From Streptosporangiaceae bacterium (GTDB lineage Bacteria > Actinomycetota > Actinomycetes > Streptosporangiales > Streptosporangiaceae): a stretch of DNA of 64,000 nucleotides. The position numbers were made by a program, and so were the translations under genes. Of the stretch, positions 1 through 9,131 are shown piece by piece. Under the pieces are notes generated by a model. It saw only the letters and a list, made by a program, of their open reading frames with translations. It searched no databases and was not told where the DNA came from. The stretch lies in NCBI GenBank assembly GCA_025964715.1, contig JAOPYH010000026.1:41867-105866 (forward strand). The letters are read 5' to 3'. The number at the start of each line of letters is the position of its first letter. Position 1 is the first letter of the stretch.

Positions 1-185
1 CCCTGGCCGAGCGGCGGATCGACCGGGTGGCCGACGCGGTCGGACTCGCCCACAAGGCCATGGCCGGCGGTCGCGCCGGCCGCATACCCCGGCAGATCCG
101 GCCGGAGCCCCGGACCGCGCCGCGGTCCATACCCGGGCCAGGTGCGGACACGGCCGAAGACAACCCCAAGGAGCCGACTCCGTGA
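1..185 (+). CDS. pyrD: C-terminal end of a pyrimidine-operon enzyme, probably dihydroorotate dehydrogenase (partial)
   Basis: An open frame enters from the left edge (codons from base 3) and stops with TGA at 183-185, overlapping the GTG of pyrF as GTGA. About 60 residues are visible: a helix ending in GLAHKAM, then a Pro/Arg-rich tail with no recognisable motif. In actinobacterial pyr operons the gene before pyrF is normally pyrD, and a hydrophobic helix of this kind ends type 1 dihydroorotate dehydrogenases. The assignment rests mainly on position. The 4-bp overlap indicates translational coupling. Confidence 0.5.
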   Translation, partial: LAERRIDRVADAVGLAHKAMAGGRAGRIPRQIRPEPRTAPRSIPGPGADTAEDNPKEPTP

Positions 186-889
186 CCTCGCTAGCCCCGA
201 TCGCCGTCGCCCTGGACGCGCCCGACCTGGAGACGGCCGCCCGGTGGGCGAGCCTCGTGACCCCCCACGTCAGCACCGTCAAGGTCGGACTTGAGCTCTA
301 CCTCCGGTACGGGCCGGACGTGGTCGCCAGCGTGCGGGGTGCCAGCCGGGTCGAGGTCTTCTTGGACCTCAAGCTGCACGACATCCCGGCAACCGTGGCC
401 GGAGCCGCACGCGTGGTGTCCAGGCTCAGGCCCGCCTACCTGACCGTGCACGCCGCCGGCGGCTCCGCGATGATCCGGGCCGCGGCGGAGGCCGCTCCGA
501 TGACCAAGATCGCCGCGGTGACGGTGCTCACGTCTCTGCACGACGCGGACCTGGCCGAGATCGGGCTGGCCGGCCCGGCGCTGGACGCGGTACGGCGCCT
601 CGCCGTCATGGCGGTGGGGGCGGGGGCCCAGGCGCTCGTGTGCTCGCCTCAGGAGGCCGCTGCGGTCCGGGCGGAGGTGGGACCGGAGATCACCTTGATC
701 ACGCCTGGAGTGCGCCCTCAGGGCTCCGCAGCGCAAGATCAGGCGCGGGTCGCCACTCCCGAGGAGGCGCTGAGCGCGGGAGCGGACCTTCTCGTCATCG
801 GGCGCCCCATCACGGGCTCGTCCGACCCCGGTGCGGCGGCCGCCGGGATCGCCGCCGCGCTCCGGCGTACGGGCGCCGCCACCCGCTGA
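182..889 (+). CDS. pyrF: Orotidine 5'-phosphate decarboxylase
   Basis: Last step of de novo UMP synthesis (OMP to UMP plus CO2), cytosolic. The 235-residue protein has the family's TIM-barrel signature: an early Asp in VALDAPD, then LDLKLHDIP with the catalytic Asp-Lys-Asp set near residues 61-68, and the phosphate-binding end ITPGVRP followed by a C-terminal VIGRPIT. Length fits the short bacterial type. The GTG start has a good AAGGAG site about 10 bases upstream and overlaps the preceding stop, so it belongs to the pyr operon. Confidence 0.96.
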   Translation: MTSLAPIAVALDAPDLETAARWASLVTPHVSTVKVGLELYLRYGPDVVASVRGASRVEVFLDLKLHDIPATVAGAARVVSRLRPAYLTVHAAGGSAMIRAAAEAAPMTKIAAVTVLTSLHDADLAEIGLAGPALDAVRRLAVMAVGAGAQALVCSPQEAAAVRAEVGPEITLITPGVRPQGSAAQDQARVATPEEALSAGADLLVIGRPITGSSDPGAAAAGIAAALRRTGAATR

Positions 890-1134
890 GGACGTGGGCC
901 CTCGGAGGGCCTGGGCGCGCCGGATTCGGCCGTCCCGCGAAAGTCGGGTCCGACATGCGAATCCGCGTCCGAGGGCCCCCGTTTAGGGACTGTTCGTATT
1001 CAGGACATTACGAAGAGTAGTATTCGCTATTTTGTGACGGGCGAAACGGAGCTTCACGTTGCCTTATGGGGTCTGAACTCGCTAGTTTCCCAACCCGTCC
1101 GACTCCGTCGAGTGGAAACACGAGGTGACCCGGC

Positions 1135-1461
1135 GTGGCTCTTCCGCCCCTAACCCCCGAACAGCGCGCCGCAGCCCTTGAGAAGGCTGCCAAGGCTCGC
1201 AAGGAGCGGGCCGAGGTTAAGAACCGGCTAAAGCACGGGGGTACCTCGCTCTCCGAGGTCCTCAAGGATGGGCAGACTGACGACGTCATCGGAAAGATGA
1301 AGGTGTCGGCCCTTCTGGAATCCCTGCCCGGTGTGGGCAAGGTCCGTGCGAAGCAGATCATGGAGCGGCTCGGTATCGCAGAGTCCCGCCGCGTGCGTGG
1401 ACTCGGCGCAAACCAGCGCGCCTCCCTGGAGCGTGAGTTCGGCGGCGGTGTCAACCGCTGA
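1135..1461 (+). CDS. mihF: Actinobacterial integration host factor MihF
   Basis: A 108-residue basic nucleoid-associated protein. The N-terminal half is an Ala/Lys/Glu/Arg-rich helix. The C-terminal half contains [22 protein letters not shown] (about residues 61-82), the helix-two-turn-helix-like DNA-binding module of mycobacterial IHF. It is unrelated to E. coli IhfA/B. The pyrF-mihF-gmk-rpoZ order is conserved in actinomycetes. The 245 bases before it (890-1134) hold no gene. They include an AT-richer stretch near 1005-1035 with a TAGTAT hexamer at 1018-1023, a weak candidate -10. The GTG start is the only one that gives the usual length. Confidence 0.93.
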   Translation: MALPPLTPEQRAAALEKAAKARKERAEVKNRLKHGGTSLSEVLKDGQTDDVIGKMKVSALLESLPGVGKVRAKQIMERLGIAESRRVRGLGANQRASLEREFGGGVNR

Positions 1462-1582
1462 CGAACGTCGCGCGGGCGGGCGCGACGGTTTGACCGCCGC
1501 GGCCGGCAACGGCGTACCCTCGCCGTATGCAGGCTCCATCCCGCCCCCTTCCGGCGCATCTACATACGCGCCGGTCGGGCCT

Positions 1583-2146
1583 GTGACGCATGAGTCTCCG
1601 GCTCGGCGCCTAACGGTCCTGTCCGGGCCGTCAGGCGTCGGCAAGAGCACGGTCGTCGCCGAGATCCGGCGTGCCCACCCCGAGGTGTGGCTGTCGGTCT
1701 CGGTGACCACCCGGCCTCCCCGCCCCGGCGAGGTGGACGGCGTGCAGTACTTCTTCGTCGACGACGCCGGTTTCGACCGGCTCGTCGCCGAAGGACAGCT
1801 GCTCGAATGGGCCGAGTTCGCCGGCAACCGCTACGGCACCCCCCGCAAGCCGGTCGAGGAGCGCCTCGCCATGGGCGTGCCGACCCTCCTCGAGATCGAC
1901 CTTCAGGGGGCCCGCCAGGTCCGCGGCGCCATGCCCGAGTCCCGCCTGGTGTTCCTCGCCCCGCCCTCATGGGACGAACTGGTCCGGCGGCTCACCGGCC
2001 GCGGCACCGAGCCGCCCGAGGTCATCGAACGCAGGCTCGAGGCAGCCCGGGTGGAGCTGGCGGCCGAGAAGGAGTTCGATCTCACGCTGGTCAACACCTC
2101 CGTGCAGGAGGTCTGCGCCGAGCTCGTCGGGCTCATGGCACACTGA
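1583..2146 (+). CDS. gmk: Guanylate kinase
   Basis: Phosphorylates GMP to GDP with ATP. P-loop GPSGVGKS lies at about residues 14-21, followed by the GMP-binding segment [19 protein letters not shown] and [13 protein letters not shown], all standard for the family. I place the start at GTG 1583 rather than further upstream. It yields 187 residues, and the open frame before it reads through the mihF gene in a different frame. No strong ribosome-binding site precedes it. It lies about 120 bases after mihF in the same direction and is probably co-transcribed. Confidence 0.93.
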   Translation: MTHESPARRLTVLSGPSGVGKSTVVAEIRRAHPEVWLSVSVTTRPPRPGEVDGVQYFFVDDAGFDRLVAEGQLLEWAEFAGNRYGTPRKPVEERLAMGVPTLLEIDLQGARQVRGAMPESRLVFLAPPSWDELVRRLTGRGTEPPEVIERRLEAARVELAAEKEFDLTLVNTSVQEVCAELVGLMAH

Positions 2147-2358
2147 AGGGTCGTTCGCGCTTCGGCCGGCACCGGCTGAGTGAGGTAGGCTTTCGGCGCC
2201 GCCACAACCAGGCGGCCGGCCGCTTCTCTCGCGGCCACAGGACGTGGGGACCTGGCCGTACGGCCGGTCCGCGAAGCGTCAACCACCGGCCTCTCGGTCG
2301 GATCCCCGGCTTCGGCCGTGGCAGAGGTCGGACTCCGGACTAATGGAAGGCGTACGGC

Positions 2359-2613
2359 GTGGCAGCCAGCGTGGAAGGCATCACCAACCCATCGATCGAC
2401 GAGCTCCTGCACGTCGTCGACAGCAAGTACAGCCTCGTCAGCATCGCGGCGAAGCGGGCCCGGCAGATCAACGCCTACTACGCGCAGCTCGGTGAGGGCC
2501 TGCTGGAGTACGTCGGCCCTCTGGTCGAGACGCAGGTCCAGGAGAAGCCGCTGTCGATCGCGCTTCGCGAGACCCGCGAGGGCCTGCTGCACTCCGAGCC
2601 CGTCGAGGGCTAG
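2359..2613 (+). CDS. rpoZ: RNA polymerase omega subunit
   Basis: An 84-residue protein that helps assemble beta' into RNA polymerase. It shows the omega pattern [29 protein letters not shown] and the C-terminal [17 protein letters not shown] segment (here ALRETREG). GTG start. The 212 bases between gmk and this gene hold no ORF. A TAGGCT hexamer at about 2187-2192 could be the -10 of a separate promoter. coaBC starts 30 bases downstream, so the two are very likely one transcript. Confidence 0.95.
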   Translation: MAASVEGITNPSIDELLHVVDSKYSLVSIAAKRARQINAYYAQLGEGLLEYVGPLVETQVQEKPLSIALRETREGLLHSEPVEG

Positions 2614-2643
2614 TTCATCGACTGCACCCCCCGGCGCGTACCG

Positions 2644-3903
2644 ATGAGTGAGCAGGACAAGCCTCGCGTGATCCTCGGAGTCGGCGCGGGCATCGCGGCG
2701 TACAAGGTCTGTGAGCTGCTGCGCCGCTTCACCGAGTCCGGGTACGACGTACGCGTCGTACCGACCCGTGACGCGCTGCGTTTCGTCGGCGAGCCGACCT
2801 GGGCGGCGCTCTCCGGGCATCCGGTGGCCACAGACGTGTGGTCCGACGTCGACGAGGTGCCGCACGTACGGCTGGGCCAGCGAGCCGATCTCGTCTTCGT
2901 GGCGCCCGCCACCGCGAACCTGCTGGCCAAGGCGGCGCACGGTCTCGCCGACGATCTGCTGACCAACACGCTGCTCACGGCGCGCTGCCCCGTGGTGTTC
3001 GCGCCCGCGATGCACACCGAGATGTGGGAGCATCCGGCGACCCGGGACAACGTCGCCACCCTGCGCGGACGCGGAGCGATCGTGGTCGAGCCGGCCTCGG
3101 GCCGGCTCACCGGCGCCGACACCGGCCCCGGCAGGCTGCCGGACCCGGCCGACCTCTTCGAGGTGGCGCGGCGGGTCCTGGCCGGCGGCGGCAGCGCCGC
3201 GGCGGGGGAGACGGACGCGCGCCGGGTGCCCGGGCCGGCCCGGGCCCACGCCGACCTGGCCGGGCGGCACGTCGTCGTGTCCGCCGGGGGGACACGGGAG
3301 GCCATCGACCCGGTCCGTTTCATCGGCAACCGCTCCTCGGGCCTGCAGGGATACGCCCTGGCCCGTACCGCCGTCGCGCGCGGCGCCCGGGTCACGCTCG
3401 TGGCCGCCAACGTCGCTCTCCCCGACCCGGCCGGAGCCGAGATGATCCGGGTGGTCTCGGCCGAGGAGATGCGGGCCGCGGTGCTGGCGGCGTCCGAGGC
3501 CGCGGACGCGGTGGTCATGGCGGCCGCCGTGGCCGACTTCCGGCCGGCGGATTATCGCGACCACAAGATCAAGAAGACGGAGTCCGGCGGGCCCGAGCCG
3601 ATCCGGCTGGTGAAGAATCCCGACATCCTGGTCGAACTGGTCGCCAAGCGCCGTGACGGACAGGTGCTCGTCGGCTTCGCCGCGGAGACCCACGACGTGG
3701 TGGAGCACGGTCGGGACAAGCTCGCCCGCAAGGGATGCGACATGCTTGTGGTGAACCAGGTGGGGGAGAACCTCACCTTCGGGGCTCCCGACAATGCCGC
3801 CGTCGTGCTCAGCGCGGACGGCGCCGCGGTCGAGGTTCTCCGCGGCCCGAAGGAGGCGCTCGCGGACGTCGTCTGGGACCTGGTGGCCGCCCGTCTAGAA
3901 TGA
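2644..3903 (+). CDS. coaBC: Bifunctional phosphopantothenoylcysteine decarboxylase / phosphopantothenate-cysteine ligase
   Basis: Catalyses two successive steps of coenzyme A synthesis: CTP-dependent ligation of cysteine to phosphopantothenate (CoaB), then FMN-dependent decarboxylation (CoaC). The N-terminal flavoprotein half has GVGAGIAAYK and PAMHTEMW (the family's PAMN..MW with His for Asn). The C-terminal half begins near residue 205 with VVVSAGGTREAIDPVRFI GNRSSG-type sequence and carries KIKK, the CoaB dimer/substrate loop. Its 419 residues match the fused enzyme. The linker between halves is Gly/Ala-rich. It follows rpoZ by 30 bases. Confidence 0.96.
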   Translation: MSEQDKPRVILGVGAGIAAYKVCELLRRFTESGYDVRVVPTRDALRFVGEPTWAALSGHPVATDVWSDVDEVPHVRLGQRADLVFVAPATANLLAKAAHGLADDLLTNTLLTARCPVVFAPAMHTEMWEHPATRDNVATLRGRGAIVVEPASGRLTGADTGPGRLPDPADLFEVARRVLAGGGSAAAGETDARRVPGPARAHADLAGRHVVVSAGGTREAIDPVRFIGNRSSGLQGYALARTAVARGARVTLVAANVALPDPAGAEMIRVVSAEEMRAAVLAASEAADAVVMAAAVADFRPADYRDHKIKKTESGGPEPIRLVKNPDILVELVAKRRDGQVLVGFAAETHDVVEHGRDKLARKGCDMLVVNQVGENLTFGAPDNAAVVLSADGAAVEVLRGPKEALADVVWDLVAARLE

Positions 3904-4023
3904 TCCACCGAAACCGGCCGACCAGGTGCAGCCTGATCTTCGAGGGGTCCCTGGATAGACTTCGGCCGAACATCCCGAAATCCGACCTGCTAAGCCAGCA
4001 GCCGCTGCAAGGAGTTCACGTAC

Positions 4024-5217
4024 GTGTCTCGCCGCCTGTTCACCTCCGAGTCCGTCACCGAGGGGCACCCGGACAAGATTGCGGACCAGATCAGTGACGC
4101 GATCCTCGACGCGATGCTCAAAGACGACGTCAAGAGCCGGGTCGCCGTCGAGACCCTCATCACCACCGGCCAGGTGCACGTCGCCGGCGAGGTGACCACG
4201 GAGACCTACGTGGACATCCCCGGGGTGATCCGCGAAAAGATCCTCGAGATCGGCTACGACTCCTCCAGCAAGGGGTTCGACGGCCACTCGTGCGGCGTCT
4301 CGGTGTCGATCGGCGCGCAGTCGCCGGACATCGCCCAAGGCGTCGACGACGCCTACGAGAGCCGTGAGGGCGAGGGCGTCGACGAACTCGACCGCCAGGG
4401 CGCGGGCGACCAGGGCCTCATGTTCGGCTACGCCTGCCGCGAGACGCCCGAGCTGATGCCGCTGCCGATCACCATGGCCCACCGGCTGGCCGAGCGGCTG
4501 TCGGAGGTGCGCAAGAACGGCACAGTGCCGTACCTGCGTCCGGACGGCAAGACCCAGGTCACGATCGAGTACGACGGCGACAAGCCGGTCCGGCTCGACA
4601 CGGTGGTCGTCTCGAGCCAGCACGCCCCGGACATCGACCTCAAGGAGCTCCTGACGCCGGACGTCAAGGAGCACGTCGTCGACCCGGTGCTCGCCGAGTT
4701 CGACATCGACACCAAGGGTTACCGGCTGCTGGTCAACCCGACCGGACGCTTCGAGGTGGGCGGCCCCATGGGTGACGCCGGCCTCACCGGTCGCAAGATC
4801 ATCATTGACACCTACGGTGGCATGGCCCGCCACGGCGGTGGCGCGTTCTCCGGCAAGGACCCGTCCAAGGTCGACAGGTCCGCCGCCTATGCCATGCGCT
4901 GGGTGGCCAAGAACATCGTGGCCGCGGAACTGGCGGACCGTTGCGAGGTCCAGGTGGCCTACGCCATCGGCAAGGCACACCCGGTCGGCCTGTTCGTCGA
5001 GACCTTCGGCACCGAGAAGATCCCGGCCGACAAGATCCAGCAGGCCGTCCTCACGGTCTTCGACCTGCGCCCGGCCGCGATCATCCGCGACCTGGACCTG
5101 CTGCGGCCGATCTACTCCCAGACGGCCGCCTACGGTCACTTCGGCCGTTCGGTGCCGGACTTCTCGTGGGAGTCCACCGACCGCGTCGACGCGCTCCGCA
5201 CCGCCGCCGGTCTCTGA
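4024..5217 (+). CDS. metK: S-adenosylmethionine synthetase
   Basis: Makes SAM from methionine and ATP. The N-terminal [19 protein letters not shown] carries the ATP/Mg ligands, and the family signature [16 protein letters not shown] lies near residue 280. At 397 residues it is full length. GTG start preceded by AAGGAG nine bases upstream. The 120-base gap after coaBC contains a TAGACT hexamer near 3955-3960, a possible promoter. I looked for a SAM riboswitch there and saw no recognisable one. A strong hairpin closes the gene at 5233-5272. Confidence 0.97.
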   Translation: MSRRLFTSESVTEGHPDKIADQISDAILDAMLKDDVKSRVAVETLITTGQVHVAGEVTTETYVDIPGVIREKILEIGYDSSSKGFDGHSCGVSVSIGAQSPDIAQGVDDAYESREGEGVDELDRQGAGDQGLMFGYACRETPELMPLPITMAHRLAERLSEVRKNGTVPYLRPDGKTQVTIEYDGDKPVRLDTVVVSSQHAPDIDLKELLTPDVKEHVVDPVLAEFDIDTKGYRLLVNPTGRFEVGGPMGDAGLTGRKIIIDTYGGMARHGGGAFSGKDPSKVDRSAAYAMRWVAKNIVAAELADRCEVQVAYAIGKAHPVGLFVETFGTEKIPADKIQQAVLTVFDLRPAAIIRDLDLLRPIYSQTAAYGHFGRSVPDFSWESTDRVDALRTAAGL

Positions 5218-5232
5218 CCGCATAACCACAGA

Positions 5233-5272
5233 GCGAAGGGCCCCGGCGACGCGAGTCGCCGGGGCCCTTCGC
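5233..5272 (+). terminator. Rho-independent-type hairpin after metK
   Basis: A perfect 18-bp inverted repeat (5233-5250 with 5255-5272) closes on a GCGA tetraloop. It begins 15 bases after the metK stop and ends about 50 bases before priA. There is no T-run, which is common for actinomycete terminators. It separates metK from the priA-def-fmt-rsmB group. Confidence 0.88.
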
Positions 5273-5324
5273 GGTGTCGTGTGCGGTGTGCTTCCCGGTC
5301 GGCGGGGTCTGGTAGGACGGTGGA

Positions 5325-7583
5325 GTGGCGTACGACGGCGGCGGGCCCGGGACCGTTTCCCCTTCCCCGGACGAGATCCCGGGCATGGAGGGCATCCCCG
5401 GGGCGCCTCCCGTGGGCCACGCCGGACGCCGGCCGCCGAAGACGACCTCGGGCAAGGGGCCGCGGAAGAGTTCACGCAAGGGTGCCCGCCAGGCCGCCGA
5501 GGCGCTGAAGGTCGCCCGGATCGCCGTCGATGTGCCGCTGCCCCATCTGGATCGGCCCTTCGACTACCTGGTGCCCACCGAGCTGGACGAGGCAGCGGTG
5601 CCGGGGTGCCGGGTGCGGGTCCGGTTCGCCGGACAGCTCGTCGACGGCTTCCTGCTGGAGCGCGCCGAGGAAAGCGATCATCAGGGGCGCCTGTCGTTCC
5701 TGGAACGGGTCGTCTCGCCTGAACCGGTCGTCACGCCGGAGATCGGGGCTCTGGCCCGCGAGGTGGCCGACCGCTACGCGGGCACACTGGCCGACGTGCT
5801 GCGGCTCGCGATCCCGCCGCGTCATGCCCGGGTGGAGGCGGAGGTCTCACCCATGGACGCCGACCCCGCGGGACCGCCCGCACGATCACCGCGGGACGGG
5901 GAGGCGGCCGGCGCCGGGCCGTGGGATCCCTACCCGGCCGGGGCCTCCTTCCTCGCCGCCCTGACCGACGGCAGGGCTCCCCGGGCGGTCTGGACCGCCA
6001 TGCCGGGGTCGCAAGAGTGGCCCGCCGCCGTCGCCCGAGCCGTGCGGGCGACGCTCGAAGGGGGGCGCGGCGCTCTCGTGGTGGTGGCCGACGGGCGTGA
6101 TGTGGCCCGCGTCGACGCGGCGCTGAGCGCGGAACTGGCCGCGGAAGTGACCGCCGGGCCCGCCGGCGCGACCGCCGAGGCGAGGGCGCCCTCCGAGGGG
6201 CCGGCCCGGCAGCCGGAGCCCGGTGCGGCCGCGTGGCGGCATCTCGCCCTCACCGCCGAGCTCGGACCCGCTGAACGCTACCGGCGCTGGCTGGCCGTAC
6301 GGCGGGGGGCCGTCCAGGCGGTGGTGGGCACGCGGGCCGCGATGTTCGCGCCGGTACGCGACCTCGGGCTCGTCGTGCTCTGGGACGACGGTGACGACGT
6401 TCACGCAGAGCCGCACGCGCCGTACCCGCATGCGCGCGAGGTGCTGGCCCTGCGGGCGCATCGCGCCGGCGCCGGGGCACTGATCGGCGGTTTCACGCGT
6501 ACGACCGACGCCAGCGCTCTGGTGGAGACCGGCTGGGCGCAGGCGCTCGTCCCGGACCGGGTGCGGCTGCGTCAGGCGATGCCACGGATCCGGCCCGCCG
6601 GTGAGGACGCCGAGCTGGCCCGGGACGAGGCCGCCCAGAGCGCCCGGTTGCCGCATCTAGCGTTCCGGACGGCCCGCCAGGCTCTCGAGCACGGGCCGGT
6701 CCTGGTCCAGGTGCCCCGCCGCGGCTACCTGCCGGCGCTGGCCTGTGGCCGCTGCCGCGGATCAGCCAGGTGTGAGGCCTGCCAGGGCTCGCTGTCGGTG
6801 ACCTCCGCGCACGCGGCGCCGTACTGCCGCTGGTGCGGCCGGATCGCTGGAGACTGGCACTGCCCCGAATGCGGCCACTTCCAGGTCCGCGCCGTCATGG
6901 TGGGCGCGCGCCGCACCGCGGAGGAGCTCGGCCGGGCCTTTCCGGGGGTGTCCGTACGGACGTCCGGGCGCGACGGCGTGCTGGACCGGCTGGGCGGCGA
7001 CCCGGCTCTGGTGGTGGCCACCCCGGGCGCGGAGCCCGTCGCCGACGACGGTTACGCCGCCGCGCTGCTGCTGGACGGCTGGGTGCTGCTCGGCCGCGCC
7101 GATCTCCGGGCGGCCGAGGAGACCCTGCGCCGGTGGATGAACGCGGCGGCGCTCGTGCGTCCCGCCGGGCCGGTCGTGGTCCTGGCCGACGGAGCCCTCG
7201 GACCCGTGCAGGCGCTGATGCGCTGGGACCCGGTCACTCATGCGGAGCGCGAGCTCGACGAACGTCGCGAGCTCGGGTTCCCGCCCGCCGCCCGGATGGC
7301 CTCACTGACCGGCACGCCCGCGGCCCTTCGCGAGCTCCTGGAGGTGACCCGGCTGCCCGACGGGGCGCAGATCCTCGGCCCGGTCCCGGTCCCCGCCGCG
7401 GACCGGGTGGAGGCCGGAACGCCGGAGTCCCGCCGGGGCGCCCAGGAGCGGGCGCTCATCCGGGTCCCGCGGGCCGGTGGACCGGCCCTGGCCCACGCGC
7501 TCAAGGCCGGTCAGGGAGTGCGCAGCGCTCGCAAGGCTCCCGAGACCGTACGGGTCCAGATCGACCCCCTCGAACTGATCTGA
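5325..7583 (+). CDS. priA: Primosomal protein N' (PriA), actinobacterial type
   Basis: Replication-restart factor that recognises forked DNA. The 752-residue protein starts with a disordered basic tail (to about residue 60), then the PriA 3'BD-like domain (IAVDVPLPHLDRPFDYLVP), and later a zinc-binding region with eight cysteines in CxxC-type pairs (about residues 473-515). Where E. coli PriA has its Walker A and DEAH box I see no intact motif; the P-loop region reads MPGSQEWPAAVARA. Actinobacterial PriA is known to lack recognisable helicase motifs, so this is typical and not evidence of decay. GTG start. Confidence 0.9.
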   Translation: MAYDGGGPGTVSPSPDEIPGMEGIPGAPPVGHAGRRPPKTTSGKGPRKSSRKGARQAAEALKVARIAVDVPLPHLDRPFDYLVPTELDEAAVPGCRVRVRFAGQLVDGFLLERAEESDHQGRLSFLERVVSPEPVVTPEIGALAREVADRYAGTLADVLRLAIPPRHARVEAEVSPMDADPAGPPARSPRDGEAAGAGPWDPYPAGASFLAALTDGRAPRAVWTAMPGSQEWPAAVARAVRATLEGGRGALVVVADGRDVARVDAALSAELAAEVTAGPAGATAEARAPSEGPARQPEPGAAAWRHLALTAELGPAERYRRWLAVRRGAVQAVVGTRAAMFAPVRDLGLVVLWDDGDDVHAEPHAPYPHAREVLALRAHRAGAGALIGGFTRTTDASALVETGWAQALVPDRVRLRQAMPRIRPAGEDAELARDEAAQSARLPHLAFRTARQALEHGPVLVQVPRRGYLPALACGRCRGSARCEACQGSLSVTSAHAAPYCRWCGRIAGDWHCPECGHFQVRAVMVGARRTAEELGRAFPGVSVRTSGRDGVLDRLGGDPALVVATPGAEPVADDGYAAALLLDGWVLLGRADLRAAEETLRRWMNAAALVRPAGPVVVLADGALGPVQALMRWDPVTHAERELDERRELGFPPAARMASLTGTPAALRELLEVTRLPDGAQILGPVPVPAADRVEAGTPESRRGAQERALIRVPRAGGPALAHALKAGQGVRSARKAPETVRVQIDPLELI

Positions 7584-7646
7584 TCCCCTCCGTACCTCCG
7601 TAGACTGTCAGGACGATCCCGCCCGCCGCACCGAACGGAGCCACCG

Positions 7647-8192
7647 TTGGCCGTCAAGCCCATCCGCCTCTTCGGGGACCCGGTGCTGCGCACCCCGGCC
7701 GACTCGGTCAAGGACTTCGACAAGGAGCTGCGTCAGCTCGTCAAGGACCTCACCGACACGATGATCGATGCGCCGGGAGCGGGACTGGCCGCCCCGCAGC
7801 TGGGCGTGGGCCTGCGCGTGTTCACCTACTACGTCGACGACCACCTGGGGCACCTGGTCAACCCCTCACTCGACCTGTCGGAGGAGCAGCAGGAGGGTGA
7901 CGAGGGCTGCCTGTCCCTGCCGGGGCTGGCGTTCCCAACCCCGCGGGCGATGCGCGTCGTCGCCAAGGGCTTCAACATGCACGGTGAGCCGATCACCCTC
8001 GAGGGCTCGGAACTGCTGGCCCGTTGCGTGCAGCACGAGACCGACCACCTCGACGGGATCCTGTTCATCGATCGCATGGATCCCGAGCAGCGCAAGGCCG
8101 CGATGAAGGCCATCCGCGCCGCGGAGTGGTTCGGCGAACCCGCGCCGGCCATCAAGGACTCACCGCACCGGACCTTCGGAAGGGCCATCTAG
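7647..8192 (+). CDS. def: Peptide deformylase
   Basis: Removes the N-formyl group from nascent proteins. All three family motifs are present: GAGLAAPQLGV, EGCLSLPG (metal-ligand Cys) and QHETDHLDG (HExxH-type metal-ligand His and catalytic Glu). 181 residues. The start is TTG at 7647, which gives the expected N-terminus MAVKPIRLFGDPVLR. A TAGACT hexamer about 40 bases upstream may be a promoter. The stop TAG shares one base with the fmt start, which couples removal of formyl groups with their addition. Confidence 0.96.
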   Translation: MAVKPIRLFGDPVLRTPADSVKDFDKELRQLVKDLTDTMIDAPGAGLAAPQLGVGLRVFTYYVDDHLGHLVNPSLDLSEEQQEGDEGCLSLPGLAFPTPRAMRVVAKGFNMHGEPITLEGSELLARCVQHETDHLDGILFIDRMDPEQRKAAMKAIRAAEWFGEPAPAIKDSPHRTFGRAI

Positions 8193-9118
8193 TGAGGCTT
8201 GTGTTCGCGGGAACCCCGACGGCGGCCGTGCCGGCCCTCGAGGCGCTGCTGGCGTCGCGGCACGAGATCGCCGCGGTGGTCACCCGGCCAGACGCGCCCG
8301 CCGGCCGGGGCCGGCACCTGGTGGCGAGCCCCGTCGGCCTGCGAGCCGCGGATGCGGGCGTCGAGGTCCTCAAGCCGGCGAAGGCCCGCGATCCGGAGTT
8401 CCTCGACCGGCTGCGCGCCATCGCGCCCGACTGCTGCCCCGTCGTGGCCTATGGCGCGCTGCTTCCGCGCGCCGCGCTCGACATCCCGCCGCGCGGCTGG
8501 GTCAACCTGCACTTCTCGCTGCTGCCCGCCTGGCGCGGCGCCGCGCCCGTACAGCACGCGATTCTGCACGGCGACGACGTCACCGGCGCCGCGACGTTCG
8601 AGATCGAAGAGGACCTCGACACCGGCCCCATCTACGGAGTCCTCACCGAGCCCATCCTGCCGGAGGACACCAGCGGTGACCTGCTGGACCGGCTCGCGCA
8701 CGCCGGGTCGAAGCTCCTCGTCGACACCATGGACGGCATCGAGTCAGGCCTGCTCGAGCCGCGGCCGCAGCCCACGGAGGGCGTTTCCTACGCCGCCAAG
8801 CTGACGCCCGAGGACGCCCGCGTCGACTGGACCGCGTCCGCGATGCGAGTGGACCGCCTGATCCGGGCCTGCACGCCCGCGCCCGGGCCGTGGAGCACTT
8901 TCCAGGACGAGCGTGTCAAGCTGGGCCGCGTTCGTCCGGCACCCGAGGCCGGCGAGCTGGCCCCGGGCGAGCTGCTGGCGTCCAAGCATGAGCTGCTGGT
9001 CGGCACCGGCACTCACCCGGTGGCACTCGGCGATGTGCGGCCACAGGCAAAGCGGCAGATGAGCGCGCTCGACTGGGCCCGTGGCCTGCGCCGCTCCGAG
9101 CAGGATCGGCTCGTTTGA
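8192..9118 (+). CDS. fmt: Methionyl-tRNA formyltransferase
   Basis: Formylates initiator Met-tRNA using 10-formyl-THF. The start is GTG 8192, overlapping the def stop by one base. It gives MRLVFAGTP, the canonical N-terminus, and 308 residues. The catalytic segment contains NLHFSLLPAWRGAAPVQHAI with the family's Asn, His and following Asp (DTGPIY). The C-terminal tRNA-binding domain begins near residue 205 (YAAKLTPEDARVDW). The longer open frame starting at 8024 lies inside def and is rejected as the start. Confidence 0.96.
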   Translation: MRLVFAGTPTAAVPALEALLASRHEIAAVVTRPDAPAGRGRHLVASPVGLRAADAGVEVLKPAKARDPEFLDRLRAIAPDCCPVVAYGALLPRAALDIPPRGWVNLHFSLLPAWRGAAPVQHAILHGDDVTGAATFEIEEDLDTGPIYGVLTEPILPEDTSGDLLDRLAHAGSKLLVDTMDGIESGLLEPRPQPTEGVSYAAKLTPEDARVDWTASAMRVDRLIRACTPAPGPWSTFQDERVKLGRVRPAPEAGELAPGELLASKHELLVGTGTHPVALGDVRPQAKRQMSALDWARGLRRSEQDRLV

Positions 9119-9131
9119 AGGTGGAGAGCTG

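Noticed and set aside
1903..3708. 601-residue leftward open frame over coaBC and rpoZ
   Set aside because: It is opposite the well-supported coaBC gene, has Arg/Gly/Val-heavy shadow composition and no domain. Long antisense frames are expected at this GC content.
3904..4023. Possible SAM riboswitch upstream of metK
   Set aside because: The gap is short and lacks the conserved core of SAM-I or other SAM aptamers I could recognise.
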